64,000 bases of DNA. Source: an uncultured Subdoligranulum sp. (GTDB taxonomy: Bacteria > Bacillota > Clostridia > Oscillospirales > Ruminococcaceae). A model generated the notes under the pieces. That model was not told the origin of the DNA and did not search any database. It saw only the letters and a program-made list of their open reading frames with translations. Both the position numbers and the translations under genes were made by a program. Each line of letters opens with the position of its first letter. Position 1 is the first letter of the stretch. The stretch lies in the NCBI GenBank assembly GCA_904374465.1, contig CAJFFY010000001.1:1-64000 (forward strand), given 5' to 3'. Shown in pieces: positions 42,191-50,663 of this stretch.

Positions 42191-42219
42191 TTGACAAGTT
42201 CAGCACTCCTTGCTATAAT
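42191..42219 (+). promoter_or_regulatory. Promoter of the second tRNA-Ala
   Basis: Perfect TTGACA (42191-42196), 17-base spacer and perfect TATAAT (42214-42219). The -35/-10 context and the AAGCGTCGT leader match the first copy. Confidence 0.93.
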
Positions 42220-42258
42220 AATAAGCGTCGTTGAGAGAACTCTCCGCGACAGACCTAT

Positions 42259-42334
42259 GGGGGTGTAGCTCACCTGGGAGAGCGCCTGCATGGCATGCAG
42301 GAGGTAAGGGGTTCGATCCCCCTCATCTCCACCA
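42259..42334 (+). tRNA. tRNA-Ala (anticodon GGC), copy 2
   Basis: Identical over its 76 bases to the copy 281 bases upstream, including G3-U70, loop ATGGCAT and encoded CCA. It has its own promoter and terminator. Confidence 0.97.
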
Positions 42335-42371
42335 AAAGCCCAAGCCGTTTGGCTTGGGTTTTCTTTTTTTG
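42335..42371 (+). terminator. Terminator of tRNA-Ala copy 2
   Basis: AAAGCCCAAGCC / GGCTTGGGTTTT with a GTTT loop and a following T run. It differs in sequence from the terminator of copy 1. Confidence 0.9.
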
Positions 42372-42385
42372 ATTTTTGGGCAGCA

Positions 42386-42427
42386 AACAACCCCACGCAT
42401 GGAATACCATGCGTGGGGTTGTTTTTT
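42386..42427. terminator. Bidirectional terminator before the M18 aminopeptidase 3' end
   Basis: AACAACCCCACGCATGG (42386-42402) pairs perfectly with CCATGCGTGGGGTTGTT (42407-42423); T and A tracts allow function in both directions. Confidence 0.9.
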
Positions 42428-42429
42428 AT

Positions 42430-43821
42430 TTATTCGGCATCTTCACAGAAAGCCTTAAAGGTCAGGTATGCCATGTACACGTCCGCTTTGGATACCACTT
42501 CAAAGGGAGAATGCATCGAAAGAACCGGAACACCAATATCAATGGTATCGATGTCCTGATTGGCCACAAATTTGGCTACGGTTCCGCCGCCGCCCAGATC
42601 CAGCTTACCCATCTCGCCAATCTGCCAAACCACCTGATTTTTATCCATCAGATTGGTCAGATAGCTGACCATTTCCGCAGAGGCGTCACTGGTACCGGAT
42701 TTACCACGTGCACCGGTGTATTTATAGATGGCCACGCCACAGCCTGCGTAGGTACCATTGTCAGGTTCAAAGGCATCTGCAAAAGTCGGATCAAAGGCCG
42801 CCGTGACATCGGCAGAGAGGCACTTGCCGGCTTTGCAAGCCTTGATGTAGTCAGCTCCCTGCGCCGCACACAACTGCTGCAGGAAATGGAAAGTGTACAT
42901 GCTCTGCAAGCCGGTCACACCGTCCGAACCGGTTTCCTCCTTGTCCGTAAGTACACAAACCGTGGTATAAGCAGGATTTTGCACACCGATTTCCGCCATA
43001 AGTGCCGGATAAGCATCCACACGATCGTCGTGGCCGTATGCACCAATCATAGCGCGATCCAGACCGATGTCGCGAGCCTTGTGGGCGGGCACCACTTCAA
43101 TTTCCGCACGGGTGAAATCCCGCTCGGTAATACCGTAGGCTTCGTTCAGCATCCCCAAGACGCTCAGCTTCACGCGCTGCTCGGCGTCCTTGTCTGCGAT
43201 GGGCTGAGAAGCAATCAACACATTGAGGTCTTCTGCCGAAATCCCCTCGCTGAGCGGTTTTGCATTCTGCTTGGCGCCCAAATGAGGCAGCAGATCGGTG
43301 ATGCAGAAGACCGGATCATCGTCCTTCTCACCGATGCAGATTTCCACTTTGCTTCCGTCTGCCCGGAAAACGACGCCATGCAACGCCAGCGGGATGGTAG
43401 GCCACTGGTATTTCCGCACGCCGCCATAGTAATGAGTCCGCAGATATCCCAGACCGTTCTTCTCAAAAACGGGCACCGGGCGCAGGTCCAGACGCGGCGA
43501 ATCGATGTGCGCAATGTTCAGGTGGAAACCTTCCTCCAACGACTTGGTTCCGATGGTGGCCGCCAGAACACACTTTTCCCGGTTGATGGTGTACACCTTG
43601 TCACCGGCAGACAGTTTTTCGCCTGCCACAAAAGGTTTGTATCCGGCATTCAACAGCAACTTCTCACTGTAAGCGGTCACCTCGCGCTCCGTCTTACCGT
43701 GGTCCAGAAACGCTTTATATCCTTCACAGAACTCCTGTGCCGCCGACAGGGCGTCGGGAGCAGTGTCCGCAACCGTTTCATTTTTGTACAGCAGTTTTTT
43801 CAGTTCCTCGGTAGTTTGCAT
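42430..43821 (-). CDS. M18-family aminopeptidase
   Basis: A cytosolic dizinc aminopeptidase of 463 residues. Metal-site motifs are visible: NIAHIDSPRLDL (His), GAYGHDDRVDAYPAL (Asp), TDKEETGSDGVTG (the Glu pair) and the terminal SMHSPFEVVSK (His). The GTSDAS stretch is also typical. Such enzymes release N-terminal residues, often acidic ones, from peptides. It appears to be a single gene, followed by a strong terminator; GAAAGGAA precedes the ATG. Confidence 0.93.
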   Translation of the reverse strand: MQTTEELKKLLYKNETVADTAPDALSAAQEFCEGYKAFLDHGKTEREVTAYSEKLLLNAGYKPFVAGEKLSAGDKVYTINREKCVLAATIGTKSLEEGFHLNIAHIDSPRLDLRPVPVFEKNGLGYLRTHYYGGVRKYQWPTIPLALHGVVFRADGSKVEICIGEKDDDPVFCITDLLPHLGAKQNAKPLSEGISAEDLNVLIASQPIADKDAEQRVKLSVLGMLNEAYGITERDFTRAEIEVVPAHKARDIGLDRAMIGAYGHDDRVDAYPALMAEIGVQNPAYTTVCVLTDKEETGSDGVTGLQSMYTFHFLQQLCAAQGADYIKACKAGKCLSADVTAAFDPTFADAFEPDNGTYAGCGVAIYKYTGARGKSGTSDASAEMVSYLTNLMDKNQVVWQIGEMGKLDLGGGGTVAKFVANQDIDTIDIGVPVLSMHSPFEVVSKADVYMAYLTFKAFCEDAE

Positions 43822-43846
43822 AAATATGTACCATTCCTTTCATACA

Positions 43847-44437
43847 TCATGATGATTTATAGATTTCCAGATAACGTTGATAGCTATCGGTGATCTTTTT
43901 GACATAAAGCCGCATCTGCGGATAAGGATAGTGATCCAAGGTCTGTCCATTGGCAGAATACTCGGTCTGGCTCAACAGACCATCCACGGTTCCCAGTCCA
44001 CTGTGATATGCTGCCGCCGCCGTTGCCAGATCGTTCTGATAACGCAGAAGACAATAACTCACAAAGTAACTGCCAAACCGTATGTTGGTTTCCGGGTCAT
44101 ACAGATCCTCAAAAGTAAGATCCTCCGTAGGGGCTATCTTGGACTTGATCCAGTCGAAGGTCACCTCTGTAATCTGCATCAATCCCCGTGCTCCTGCATC
44201 CGATTCGGCCATGGGGTTAAAGTTGCTTTCCGTCCGGATAAAGGCATAGAGCATAAATGGATCAATCCCGTATTTATCAGCATAGTAAGTCACATATTCG
44301 GGATATTCAACGGGATATTCCCAGCGTTCGATCTTGTCCTGAAAAATCTTGAACAGAAAAGTTCCGATCACTAACAGAACCAGAAGTACCACAGCGCTCT
44401 GTCTAAGGACTTTTGCAAAGCTTTTTTTCTTATCCAT
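43847..44437 (-). CDS. Membrane-anchored lytic transglycosylase (SLT domain)
   Basis: A 196-residue protein with an N-terminal membrane anchor (about 15-31) and a Slt70-like domain that cleaves peptidoglycan glycan strands. The catalytic glutamate is in FIRTESNFNP, followed by SDAGARGLMQIT and AAYHSGLGTVDGLL. Its start overlaps the coaE 3' end by eight bases, as is common in Clostridia. Confidence 0.93.
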   Translation of the reverse strand: MDKKKSFAKVLRQSAVVLLVLLVIGTFLFKIFQDKIERWEYPVEYPEYVTYYADKYGIDPFMLYAFIRTESNFNPMAESDAGARGLMQITEVTFDWIKSKIAPTEDLTFEDLYDPETNIRFGSYFVSYCLLRYQNDLATAAAAYHSGLGTVDGLLSQTEYSANGQTLDHYPYPQMRLYVKKITDSYQRYLEIYKSS

Positions 44438-45035
44438 GTTCCTCCTTTCTCAGGGAATTCAGAAGCATCCTGACTTTGCTTTCCAACTGTTCGGACGTTC
44501 CGTCGTTGACGATTTCCATCGTCGCCGCTGCTCGCAACGTTTCCATTGGCATCTGTGCGTCCAAACGCCGTCGGGCCATTTCAGGGGAAATACCATCCCG
44601 TGCACAGATCCGTTTGACGCTTTCTTCGTAGGGCGCACTCACCAGAATCACGGCATCGCAGCGATTTTGAAAGGGGGTTCCCACGATGACTGCACCATCC
44701 ACAAAGGCAATGGTCGCGCCGGATTGCTGTGCCCGCTCCAATTGAACGTCAATCCTTTGCAATATTTCCGGTTGCGTGATCTGTGTCAGCAAACGGGTTC
44801 CCTCCGGCGTGGCAAAAGCACGGTCCGCCAACAACCGGCGGCGAAGATTCCCCTTCTCATCCAGAATATCGATTCCAAAATGTTCCTGCAATTGGATCAG
44901 GCAGGGAGAGCCCGGCAGCATGATCTCCCGCGCCACCCGATCGGCATCAATGCAAGGATACCCCAGCTGCGCCAAAAAATTTGTCGCACTGGACTTCCCG
45001 CATCCCGACCGTCCGGTAATTCCCACAATTTTCAT
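44430..45035 (-). CDS. coaE: Dephospho-CoA kinase
   Basis: The last step of coenzyme A synthesis, phosphorylating the ribose 3'-OH of dephospho-CoA. The 201-residue P-loop kinase has GRSGCGKSS (8-16), the DADRVARE motif (about 30-37) and VDGAVIVG. Its start overlaps the tsaC stop by four bases, so it is part of the prfA-tsaC-coaE-transglycosylase operon. Confidence 0.95.
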   Translation of the reverse strand: MKIVGITGRSGCGKSSATNFLAQLGYPCIDADRVAREIMLPGSPCLIQLQEHFGIDILDEKGNLRRRLLADRAFATPEGTRLLTQITQPEILQRIDVQLERAQQSGATIAFVDGAVIVGTPFQNRCDAVILVSAPYEESVKRICARDGISPEMARRRLDAQMPMETLRAAATMEIVNDGTSEQLESKVRMLLNSLRKEEHG

Positions 45036-46051
45036 AGTGTCACCACCCGGAACGCTGCCGCGCGAATCAAGCGGTTATACACAGCCATGGATACACCGTC
45101 TTGTTCAGGGCAGCGCGCATAAACAATCCGCGCGCCATGACGATCCAGGTCTCGCAGCGCGGTGAACAGGTGATGCGCCTGGGTCACACCGTCGTGATTT
45201 TTGCCATACTCAATGTAAGGAACCGGCAACTGGGCACCTTCTCCGTCAAAGCACAACGCCCAGACGCCCTCTTCCTTGTGTTGCTCCAAAAAGGTCCGAT
45301 ACGCCGCAAAGTCACCACGCAGAATTGTCACCTGTGCCTTGGGGGCATAATGTTTATATTTCATTCCCGGAGACCGGGCTACTTCGCCGTCTTTCAGCTT
45401 CTCCAAGATGGCCGGGCTGACAAGGACCTCTTCCCCCAGAACCGCTTCCATCTGTTCCTTGGTAATATATCCCGGGCGCAAGAGCATCGGGTGCTCCCCC
45501 ACCACAGAAACCACGGTGGACTCGACACCCACCATGCTTTCTCCGCCATCCAGGATGAGGGGAAGCCGTCCATCCATATCCGCCAGTGTGTCCTGGGCAT
45601 TGGTTGGGCTTGGTTTGCCGGAAAGATTGGCGGACGGCGCAGCAAAGGCCACACCGCTGGTGCGGATGACCGCCTGGACCACGGGATGGGAAGGCATACG
45701 CACACCAACCGTATCCAGACCGGCACACGTCACATCGCTGACTTCCGGGCCTCGGGGCATTACCATCGTAAGAGGCCCCGGCCAAAAGGCCGCCGCCAGT
45801 TTACGGGCACGTGCCGGCACCTCGGCAACAACTCCCTCCAGCATTTCCATGCCGAAAATATGCACAATCAAGGGGTTGTCCTGCGGACGCCCCTTTGCCT
45901 CAAAAATTTTGTGTACCGCCTCCCCATTCCGGGCATCGGCGGCAATTCCATACACCGTTTCCGTTGGCAACGCTACCAGTTCCCCCTGCCGGAGCAACCG
46001 AGCCGCCAGCTGAATACTTTCCTCCGTTACAGGCAGCACCTGTGTTTTCAT
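45032..46051 (-). CDS. tsaC: L-threonylcarbamoyladenylate synthase (Sua5/TsaC)
   Basis: It makes the threonylcarbamoyl-AMP donor for t6A37 of ANN-decoding tRNAs. The 339-residue protein is the long Sua5 form: a YrdC domain (about 10-200) with LPTETVYGIAADA, KGRPQDNPL and APSANLSGKPSPT, then the linker motif SPGMKYKHYAPKA and a C-terminal Rossmann-like Sua5 domain. It sits three bases after prfA, as in many Firmicutes. Confidence 0.96.
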   Translation of the reverse strand: MKTQVLPVTEESIQLAARLLRQGELVALPTETVYGIAADARNGEAVHKIFEAKGRPQDNPLIVHIFGMEMLEGVVAEVPARARKLAAAFWPGPLTMVMPRGPEVSDVTCAGLDTVGVRMPSHPVVQAVIRTSGVAFAAPSANLSGKPSPTNAQDTLADMDGRLPLILDGGESMVGVESTVVSVVGEHPMLLRPGYITKEQMEAVLGEEVLVSPAILEKLKDGEVARSPGMKYKHYAPKAQVTILRGDFAAYRTFLEQHKEEGVWALCFDGEGAQLPVPYIEYGKNHDGVTQAHHLFTALRDLDRHGARIVYARCPEQDGVSMAVYNRLIRAAAFRVVTL

Positions 46052-46054
46052 GGG

Positions 46055-47134
46055 TCATCCCTCACTATGCTGTTTCAACTTTTCTTCACGATCCGCCAGA
46101 ATCAAGGGATCCAGTACACGATCCAAATCCCCGTCCAGTACACTCTGCAGATTACGCAACGTCAGTCCGATCCGATGATCGGTCACGCGATCTTGGGGAA
46201 AATTATAAGTCCGGATTTTTTCGCTGCGATCCCCGGTCCCTACCTGGCTTTGCCGCTTGGCATTATAGGCCTCGTCATACGCATCCTGCTTTTGCTGCAG
46301 CAGTCGACTGCGCAAAACCGTCAACGCGCGCTCTTTATTTTCCCGTTGGCTACGCTGATCCTGACACTCCACCACCATACCAGTGGGCAAGTGTGTGACA
46401 CGGATGGCAGAGGAAGTCTTGTTGATGTGCTGACCACCTGCGCCAGAGGAACGAAACGTGTCAATGCGCAAATCCTTGGGATCCAGCTCCAGTTCCACTT
46501 CCTGGACTTCCGGCATGACTGCCACCGTGACGGTAGAGGTATGAATCCGCCCCTGGGTTTCGGTCTCCGGCACACGCTGCACCCGGTGAACGCCGCTCTC
46601 AAATTTCAAACGGCTGTACACATCCAGTCCTTCCACCGAGAAAACAATCTCTTTAGCACCACCCAATTCGGTTTCATTGGCACTGATCGTTTCGCAGACC
46701 CATCCTCTTTTTGCGGCATACATCGTGTACATCCGCCAAAGGCTGTGGGCAAACAGCGCGGCCTCCTCTCCGCCTGCGCCAGCCCGAATTTCCAAAATGA
46801 CACTTTTTTCGTCATTTGCATCCTTGGGAACCAGCAGTCGCCGCAGATTCTCTTCACTCTGTGCCAGATTCCGGGTTATTTCGCAAAGTTCCTGTTGTAC
46901 CATAGCGTTGAAATCCGGGTCCGGTTCCTGTTCCAGCATAGACTGTGCTTCCTGTTGTTCCTGCTGCAGAGCCGAATACCGGCGATATTCTTCAACCAAG
47001 GGGGTAAGTTCTTTGTAGTCGCGCATCATTCGTGCATAGTCATCCGCATGGGTAGCCGCCTCGGGCGTAGACATACGGTAGGCCAATTCCTCATAACGGC
47101 GCTCCACATCATGCAATTCAGCAAATGGGTTCAT
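46055..47134 (-). CDS. prfA: Peptide chain release factor 1
   Basis: It reads UAA and UAG stop codons and releases the peptide. The 359-residue protein has the codon-recognition PxT motif as PET in RVPETETQGRIHTS and the catalytic GGQ in SSGAGGQHINKT, with IRAGAGGEEAALFA between the domains. ATG 47134 follows GGAAGGGAG; the longer frame runs into the DUF951 gene. No hemK/prmC is adjacent. Confidence 0.97.
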   Translation of the reverse strand: MNPFAELHDVERRYEELAYRMSTPEAATHADDYARMMRDYKELTPLVEEYRRYSALQQEQQEAQSMLEQEPDPDFNAMVQQELCEITRNLAQSEENLRRLLVPKDANDEKSVILEIRAGAGGEEAALFAHSLWRMYTMYAAKRGWVCETISANETELGGAKEIVFSVEGLDVYSRLKFESGVHRVQRVPETETQGRIHTSTVTVAVMPEVQEVELELDPKDLRIDTFRSSGAGGQHINKTSSAIRVTHLPTGMVVECQDQRSQRENKERALTVLRSRLLQQKQDAYDEAYNAKRQSQVGTGDRSEKIRTYNFPQDRVTDHRIGLTLRNLQSVLDGDLDRVLDPLILADREEKLKQHSEG

Positions 47135-47183
47135 CGGCAACTCCCTTCCAAATACGATGAGGCTCTTGGATTTTTGGGTGTCA

Positions 47184-47372
47184 CTACTGCTCCCCATTCC
47201 GCAGAATTTTTTTGATGTTGCGCTCGATCTTGGCGCGCGGCAACATAATTTCGTGCCCACACCCCTGACAACGGATCTTGAAATCCATGCCCACGCGCAA
47301 TACGTCAAATCGGCTCGCACCGCAAGGGTGCGGTTTTTTGGTCTGGATCACATCTCCCACCCGAACGTCCAT
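47184..47372 (-). CDS. DUF951 family small zinc-ribbon-like protein
   Basis: A 62-residue protein. It shows DVRVGDVIQTKKPHPCG at the start and RCQGCGHEIMLPRAKIERN in the middle. The three cysteines (one in HPCG, two in CQGC) could be part of a metal site; DUF951 proteins are small, often near ychF or rpsF, and of unknown function. The frame stays open upstream, but ATG 47372 with GGAAGGGCGG ahead fits the family start. It is followed by prfA. Confidence 0.85.
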   Translation of the reverse strand: MDVRVGDVIQTKKPHPCGASRFDVLRVGMDFKIRCQGCGHEIMLPRAKIERNIKKILRNGEQ

Positions 47373-47406
47373 ACGGCACACCGCCCTTCCCAAAATTTGC
47401 TCTCTT

Positions 47407-47435
47407 ATTATAGTACAGCCAGTATTGTTTTGCAA
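47407..47435 (-). promoter_or_regulatory. Promoter of DUF951-prfA-tsaC-coaE operon
   Basis: On the minus strand TTGCAA (47430-47435), 17-base spacer, perfect TATAAT (47407-47412). Confidence 0.85.
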
Positions 47436-47509
47436 ATCATACGCATAAAAGTTTACCAACCACTTCTGCCATGGCAGAAGCGGAAACCACAAGAAATGAG
47501 GAACCAAAA

Positions 47510-48418
47510 ATGTTGGAATACCGTGCAGAAGGCCTTTGCCGCAATGCGAACCATCTGAGCCGTGAAGATTTGAACCGTTGCATCGCCACAGGCGAAATAT
47601 TACAGAGTACCGCGTTGGCTTATGACACAGAACATCGGCTGCGTTTTGAATTGGGCGGGCAACGGGGTTATATGCCGTTCACCGAGTGTCTGGATGTTCC
47701 GGAAGGCGAATCCATCAAGGATATTGCCGTGTTGACCCGGGTAGGACGCCCCACCTGCTTTGTTATCACCGGCACCACACAGGACGAAAACGGGGAGGAT
47801 GCTTATCTTCTTTCCCGCGCAGCCGCCCAGCGCTTGTGCCGTCGGCAATACCTGGACCCCTTGGAGGCCGGCAGCGTCATCCCCTGCACGGTTACCCACA
47901 TTGAAAATTTCGGTGCATTTTGTGACATTGGATGTGGTATTTCTGCCCTTTTGCCCATCGACTGCCTGTCCGTTTCTCGTATTTCTTCCCCCAAGGACCG
48001 CGTACAGGTTGGGCAGCAATTACTCTGCGCAATCAAGAATCGGGACGTCCAGGGCCGGATTGTTTTGACCCTGCGGGAGTTGCTGGGCACCTGGAGTGAA
48101 AATGCCGCCTGTTTTGCTCCCGGCGAAACGGTGGTGGGAATTGTGCGCAGCGTGGAAGAATACGGCGTTTTCATCGAGATTGCGCCCAATCTCGCCGGCC
48201 TTGCAGAAGCCGACTCCAGTCTGCACCCAGGCCAGGCGGTCAGCGTGTACATCAAAAACATTTTGCCGGACAAAATGAAAATCAAACTGGTAGTGGTAAA
48301 CAAAAATCTTTCGCAGCCCTTGCGTTTTGAACCCCACTACTTTGTGACGCGGGGACGCCTGAAAAAATGGATTTACTCCACACCGCAAAGTCGAAAGCAG
48401 ATCGAAACCATTTTCTGA
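47510..48418 (+). CDS. S1 RNA-binding domain protein
   Basis: A 302-residue protein with two recognisable S1/OB modules. The first, about 116-185, includes GSVIPCTVTHIENFGAFCDIG and GISALLPIDCLS; the second, about 205-265, includes GETVVGIVRSVEEYGVFIEI. A divergent N-terminal part precedes them. This is the 30S S1-like family often annotated rpsA-like in Clostridia. ATG 47510 has GAGGA eight bases upstream; the ATG at 47471 has no ribosome site. The C-terminus is basic, ending RKQIETIF. RNA target unknown. Confidence 0.8.
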   Translation: MLEYRAEGLCRNANHLSREDLNRCIATGEILQSTALAYDTEHRLRFELGGQRGYMPFTECLDVPEGESIKDIAVLTRVGRPTCFVITGTTQDENGEDAYLLSRAAAQRLCRRQYLDPLEAGSVIPCTVTHIENFGAFCDIGCGISALLPIDCLSVSRISSPKDRVQVGQQLLCAIKNRDVQGRIVLTLRELLGTWSENAACFAPGETVVGIVRSVEEYGVFIEIAPNLAGLAEADSSLHPGQAVSVYIKNILPDKMKIKLVVVNKNLSQPLRFEPHYFVTRGRLKKWIYSTPQSRKQIETIF

Positions 48419-48464
48419 ACTTTGCCACATCAAGCGACGCAGGGCACTTTTTTTCGCCGCTCCC

Positions 48465-48493
48465 TTGCCACACTTGGCCGGGAAGTGTATAAT
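48465..48493 (+). promoter_or_regulatory. Promoter of the DUF4364 gene
   Basis: TTGCCA (48465-48470), 17-base spacer, perfect TATAAT (48488-48493), about 35 bases before the ATG. Confidence 0.85.
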
Positions 48494-48528
48494 AAATTAA
48501 AACATCTCATTGGCAAGGACGTGATAGG

Positions 48529-49107
48529 ATGGCAGAAGCATTTACTGCAGGTGTAAAGCCCGGCGGCCTTACAGATGACACTCAGATTCGCATTCTGCTG
48601 TGTTATATGGTCAAGACTGCCGGCCCCATAAGCCGAGAAACTTTACAGGGAGCCCTTTTGCAGGAGCAGCTTGTCAACTATTTTGAATTTGTGGATGCCC
48701 TGGCGGAAGTGGAGAAACAGCATCTGGTCACACAAAACGACGAGAACCGCTATTGCATCACGGAAAAAGGTTCCAATGTGGCGGACACCCTGGCGTTGGA
48801 TCTGCCCCGCACTGTACGGGAAAGCGCCATTCGCGCTGTAATGCAGATCCAAAGTTGGCGACACAAAGCCGCCATGAACCGCGCGCATATTGAGGAAGAG
48901 GAAGACGGGACCTACACCGTTTGGTGTGCCATCGGCGACATGGGCAGTGATATTTTCCGGCTGCAGTTGGCTATGCCCGATAAACTGACCGCCGAATCCA
49001 TTCGCAACAGCTTTACAGCACATGGAAGCGAAATCTATTCGAAGATCATGGACATACTGACCATGCCCAGCACCGAAAACGATCGCCCACCCGCGGGCCT
49101 GCTCTAA
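48529..49107 (+). CDS. DUF4364 family protein
   Basis: A 192-residue soluble protein with an N-terminal winged-helix-like region (about 15-90: DDTQIRILLCYMVKTAGPISRE start, then helix and RYCITEKGSNVADTL wing) and a C-terminal domain of unknown function. The layout suggests a DNA-binding regulator, but no target is evident. It is a single-gene unit with its own promoter and terminator. Confidence 0.85.
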   Translation: MAEAFTAGVKPGGLTDDTQIRILLCYMVKTAGPISRETLQGALLQEQLVNYFEFVDALAEVEKQHLVTQNDENRYCITEKGSNVADTLALDLPRTVRESAIRAVMQIQSWRHKAAMNRAHIEEEEDGTYTVWCAIGDMGSDIFRLQLAMPDKLTAESIRNSFTAHGSEIYSKIMDILTMPSTENDRPPAGLL

Positions 49108-49117
49108 AGAAAAACAC

Positions 49118-49167
49118 AAACTCCCTGTTCACAGAACCATTTGGTTCCGTGGGCAGGGAGTTTTTTT
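49118..49167. terminator. Bidirectional terminator DUF4364 / livF
   Basis: AAACTCCCTG (49118-49127) pairs with CAGGGAGTTT (49154-49163), enclosing a second GAACCATTTGGTTC hairpin, with T runs suited to both directions. Confidence 0.85.
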
Positions 49168-49181
49168 GTATCTGTATCCGC

Positions 49182-49898
49182 TCAGCAGCCAAGATAGGCT
49201 TTGCGGACTTCGATGTTGTTGGCAAGCTCCGTGGCTTCGCCTTCCATCTTAATCGTACCGGTTTCCAGAACATACGCACGGTTGGCGATTTCCAATGCCA
49301 TCTTCGCGTTCTGCTCCACCAAGAGGACCGTCACACCGTTGCGGTTGACTTCACGGATAATCTTGAAGATTTCCTTGACCAGCAAGGGCGACAGGCCCAT
49401 GGACGGCTCATCCAGCAGCAGCATCTTGGGCTTGCACATAAGCGCACGTCCCATGGCCAGCATCTGCTGCTCACCACCGGACAGAGTACCGGCCAGCTGA
49501 TTGCGACGCTCTTTCAGGCGCGGAAGCAGTTCAAAGACCATATCAAAATCATTCTGGATTGCTTCTTTTCCGTCCCGGCGCACATAGGCACCCATCTGCA
49601 GGTTTTGCTGTACCGTAAGTCCGCTGAACACACGGCGACCTTCCGGAACCTGTGCCAGACCCAGGCGGATAATTTTGTGAGCTTCCATCTTGCTGATGGT
49701 CTGCCCGCAATAGTCGATTTCACCGCTTTGCAGTTTCAGCAAGCCGGAAATTGCATGCATTGTCGTCGTTTTACCGGCACCATTGGCACCGATTAACGTG
49801 ACAATTTCGCCCTCATTGACATGGAAGGAAACATCCCGAATGGCGTGGATGGAACCGTAAAAAACATTGATGTTCTTGACCGAAAGCATCTCCCCCAT
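49182..49898 (-). CDS. livF: Branched-chain amino-acid ABC transporter ATPase LivF
   Basis: One of two ATPases of the HAAT-type importer. The 238-residue protein has Walker A GANGAGKTT, the signature LSGGEQQMLAMGRAL and Walker B LLLDEPSMGLSP. ATG 49898 lies seven bases after GGAGGTG, which overlaps the livG 3' end. It is the last gene of the operon. Confidence 0.95.
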   Translation of the reverse strand: MGEMLSVKNINVFYGSIHAIRDVSFHVNEGEIVTLIGANGAGKTTTMHAISGLLKLQSGEIDYCGQTISKMEAHKIIRLGLAQVPEGRRVFSGLTVQQNLQMGAYVRRDGKEAIQNDFDMVFELLPRLKERRNQLAGTLSGGEQQMLAMGRALMCKPKMLLLDEPSMGLSPLLVKEIFKIIREVNRNGVTVLLVEQNAKMALEIANRAYVLETGTIKMEGEATELANNIEVRKAYLGC

Positions 49899-49900
49899 CG

Positions 49901-50662
49901 TCAATCACCTCCCAGATATGCCGCAATCACCTTGGGGTTGTTGCGGATCGCTTTGCCGTCACCACGGGCGATCACACGGCCATAGTCCAGCACCGTAATC
50001 TCTTCGCAAATGCCCATAACAAAATTCATATCATGTTCAATGAGCAAAATAGCGATTCCAAACTGGTCCCGCACACTGCGAACAGTCTGCATCAGTTCTT
50101 CCGTTTCGTTGGGGTTCATACCTGCAGCGGGCTCATCCAACAAAAGCAGTTTCGGGTTGGTCGCCAAAGCACGGGCAATTTCCAGTTTACGCTGCTTACC
50201 ATACGGCAACTGACTGGCTTTCAGGTTGGCCTCCGCATCCAGATCAAAGATCTTCAGCAGCTTATGGGCCGCACGGTTCATCTCGTGCTCTTTCTCCTTG
50301 TAAGCGGGCAGCCGCAGAATTCCCGTCCACATGCTGTATTTGATCTGATTGTGCAGGCCTACCTTGACGTTATCCAGCACGGTCATCTCGTTGAACAGCC
50401 GAATGTTCTGGAACGTACGGGCCACACCGGCGCGGCTGATCAGTTCCGGGTTCTGGCCCGTAATATCTTTTCCGTCCAGCACGATGTTGCCCTCTGTGGG
50501 CTTATAGACACCGGTCAACATATTGAAAACCGTGGTTTTACCGGCACCATTGGGACCGATCAAACCATACAGGTGACCTTTTTCGATGGAAAGATCCAAC
50601 TGCGCCACAGCCTGCAAGCCGCCAAAAGCAATGCCCAGGTTGCTGACTTCCAGTAATGCCAT
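49901..50662 (-). CDS. livG: Branched-chain amino-acid ABC transporter ATPase LivG
   Basis: The second ATPase. 253 residues with Walker A GPNGAGKTT, the LivG-typical FQNIRLF Q-loop, the divergent signature LPYGKQRKLEIARAL and Walker B LLLDEPAAGMNP, and the long insert between Q-loop and signature that characterises LivG. It starts directly after livM with AAAGGGG upstream. Confidence 0.95.
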   Translation of the reverse strand: MALLEVSNLGIAFGGLQAVAQLDLSIEKGHLYGLIGPNGAGKTTVFNMLTGVYKPTEGNIVLDGKDITGQNPELISRAGVARTFQNIRLFNEMTVLDNVKVGLHNQIKYSMWTGILRLPAYKEKEHEMNRAAHKLLKIFDLDAEANLKASQLPYGKQRKLEIARALATNPKLLLLDEPAAGMNPNETEELMQTVRSVRDQFGIAILLIEHDMNFVMGICEEITVLDYGRVIARGDGKAIRNNPKVIAAYLGGD

Positions 50663-50663
50663 C

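Noticed and set aside
42376..43893. 505-codon plus-strand frame antisense to the aminopeptidase
   Set aside because: Shadow of the M18 gene; no motif, no initiation site and it begins inside a terminator.
45101..47215. 704-codon open frame on the plus strand
   Set aside because: It lies antisense to prfA and tsaC, has no ribosome site and its composition is that of a reverse-strand shadow of GC-rich genes.
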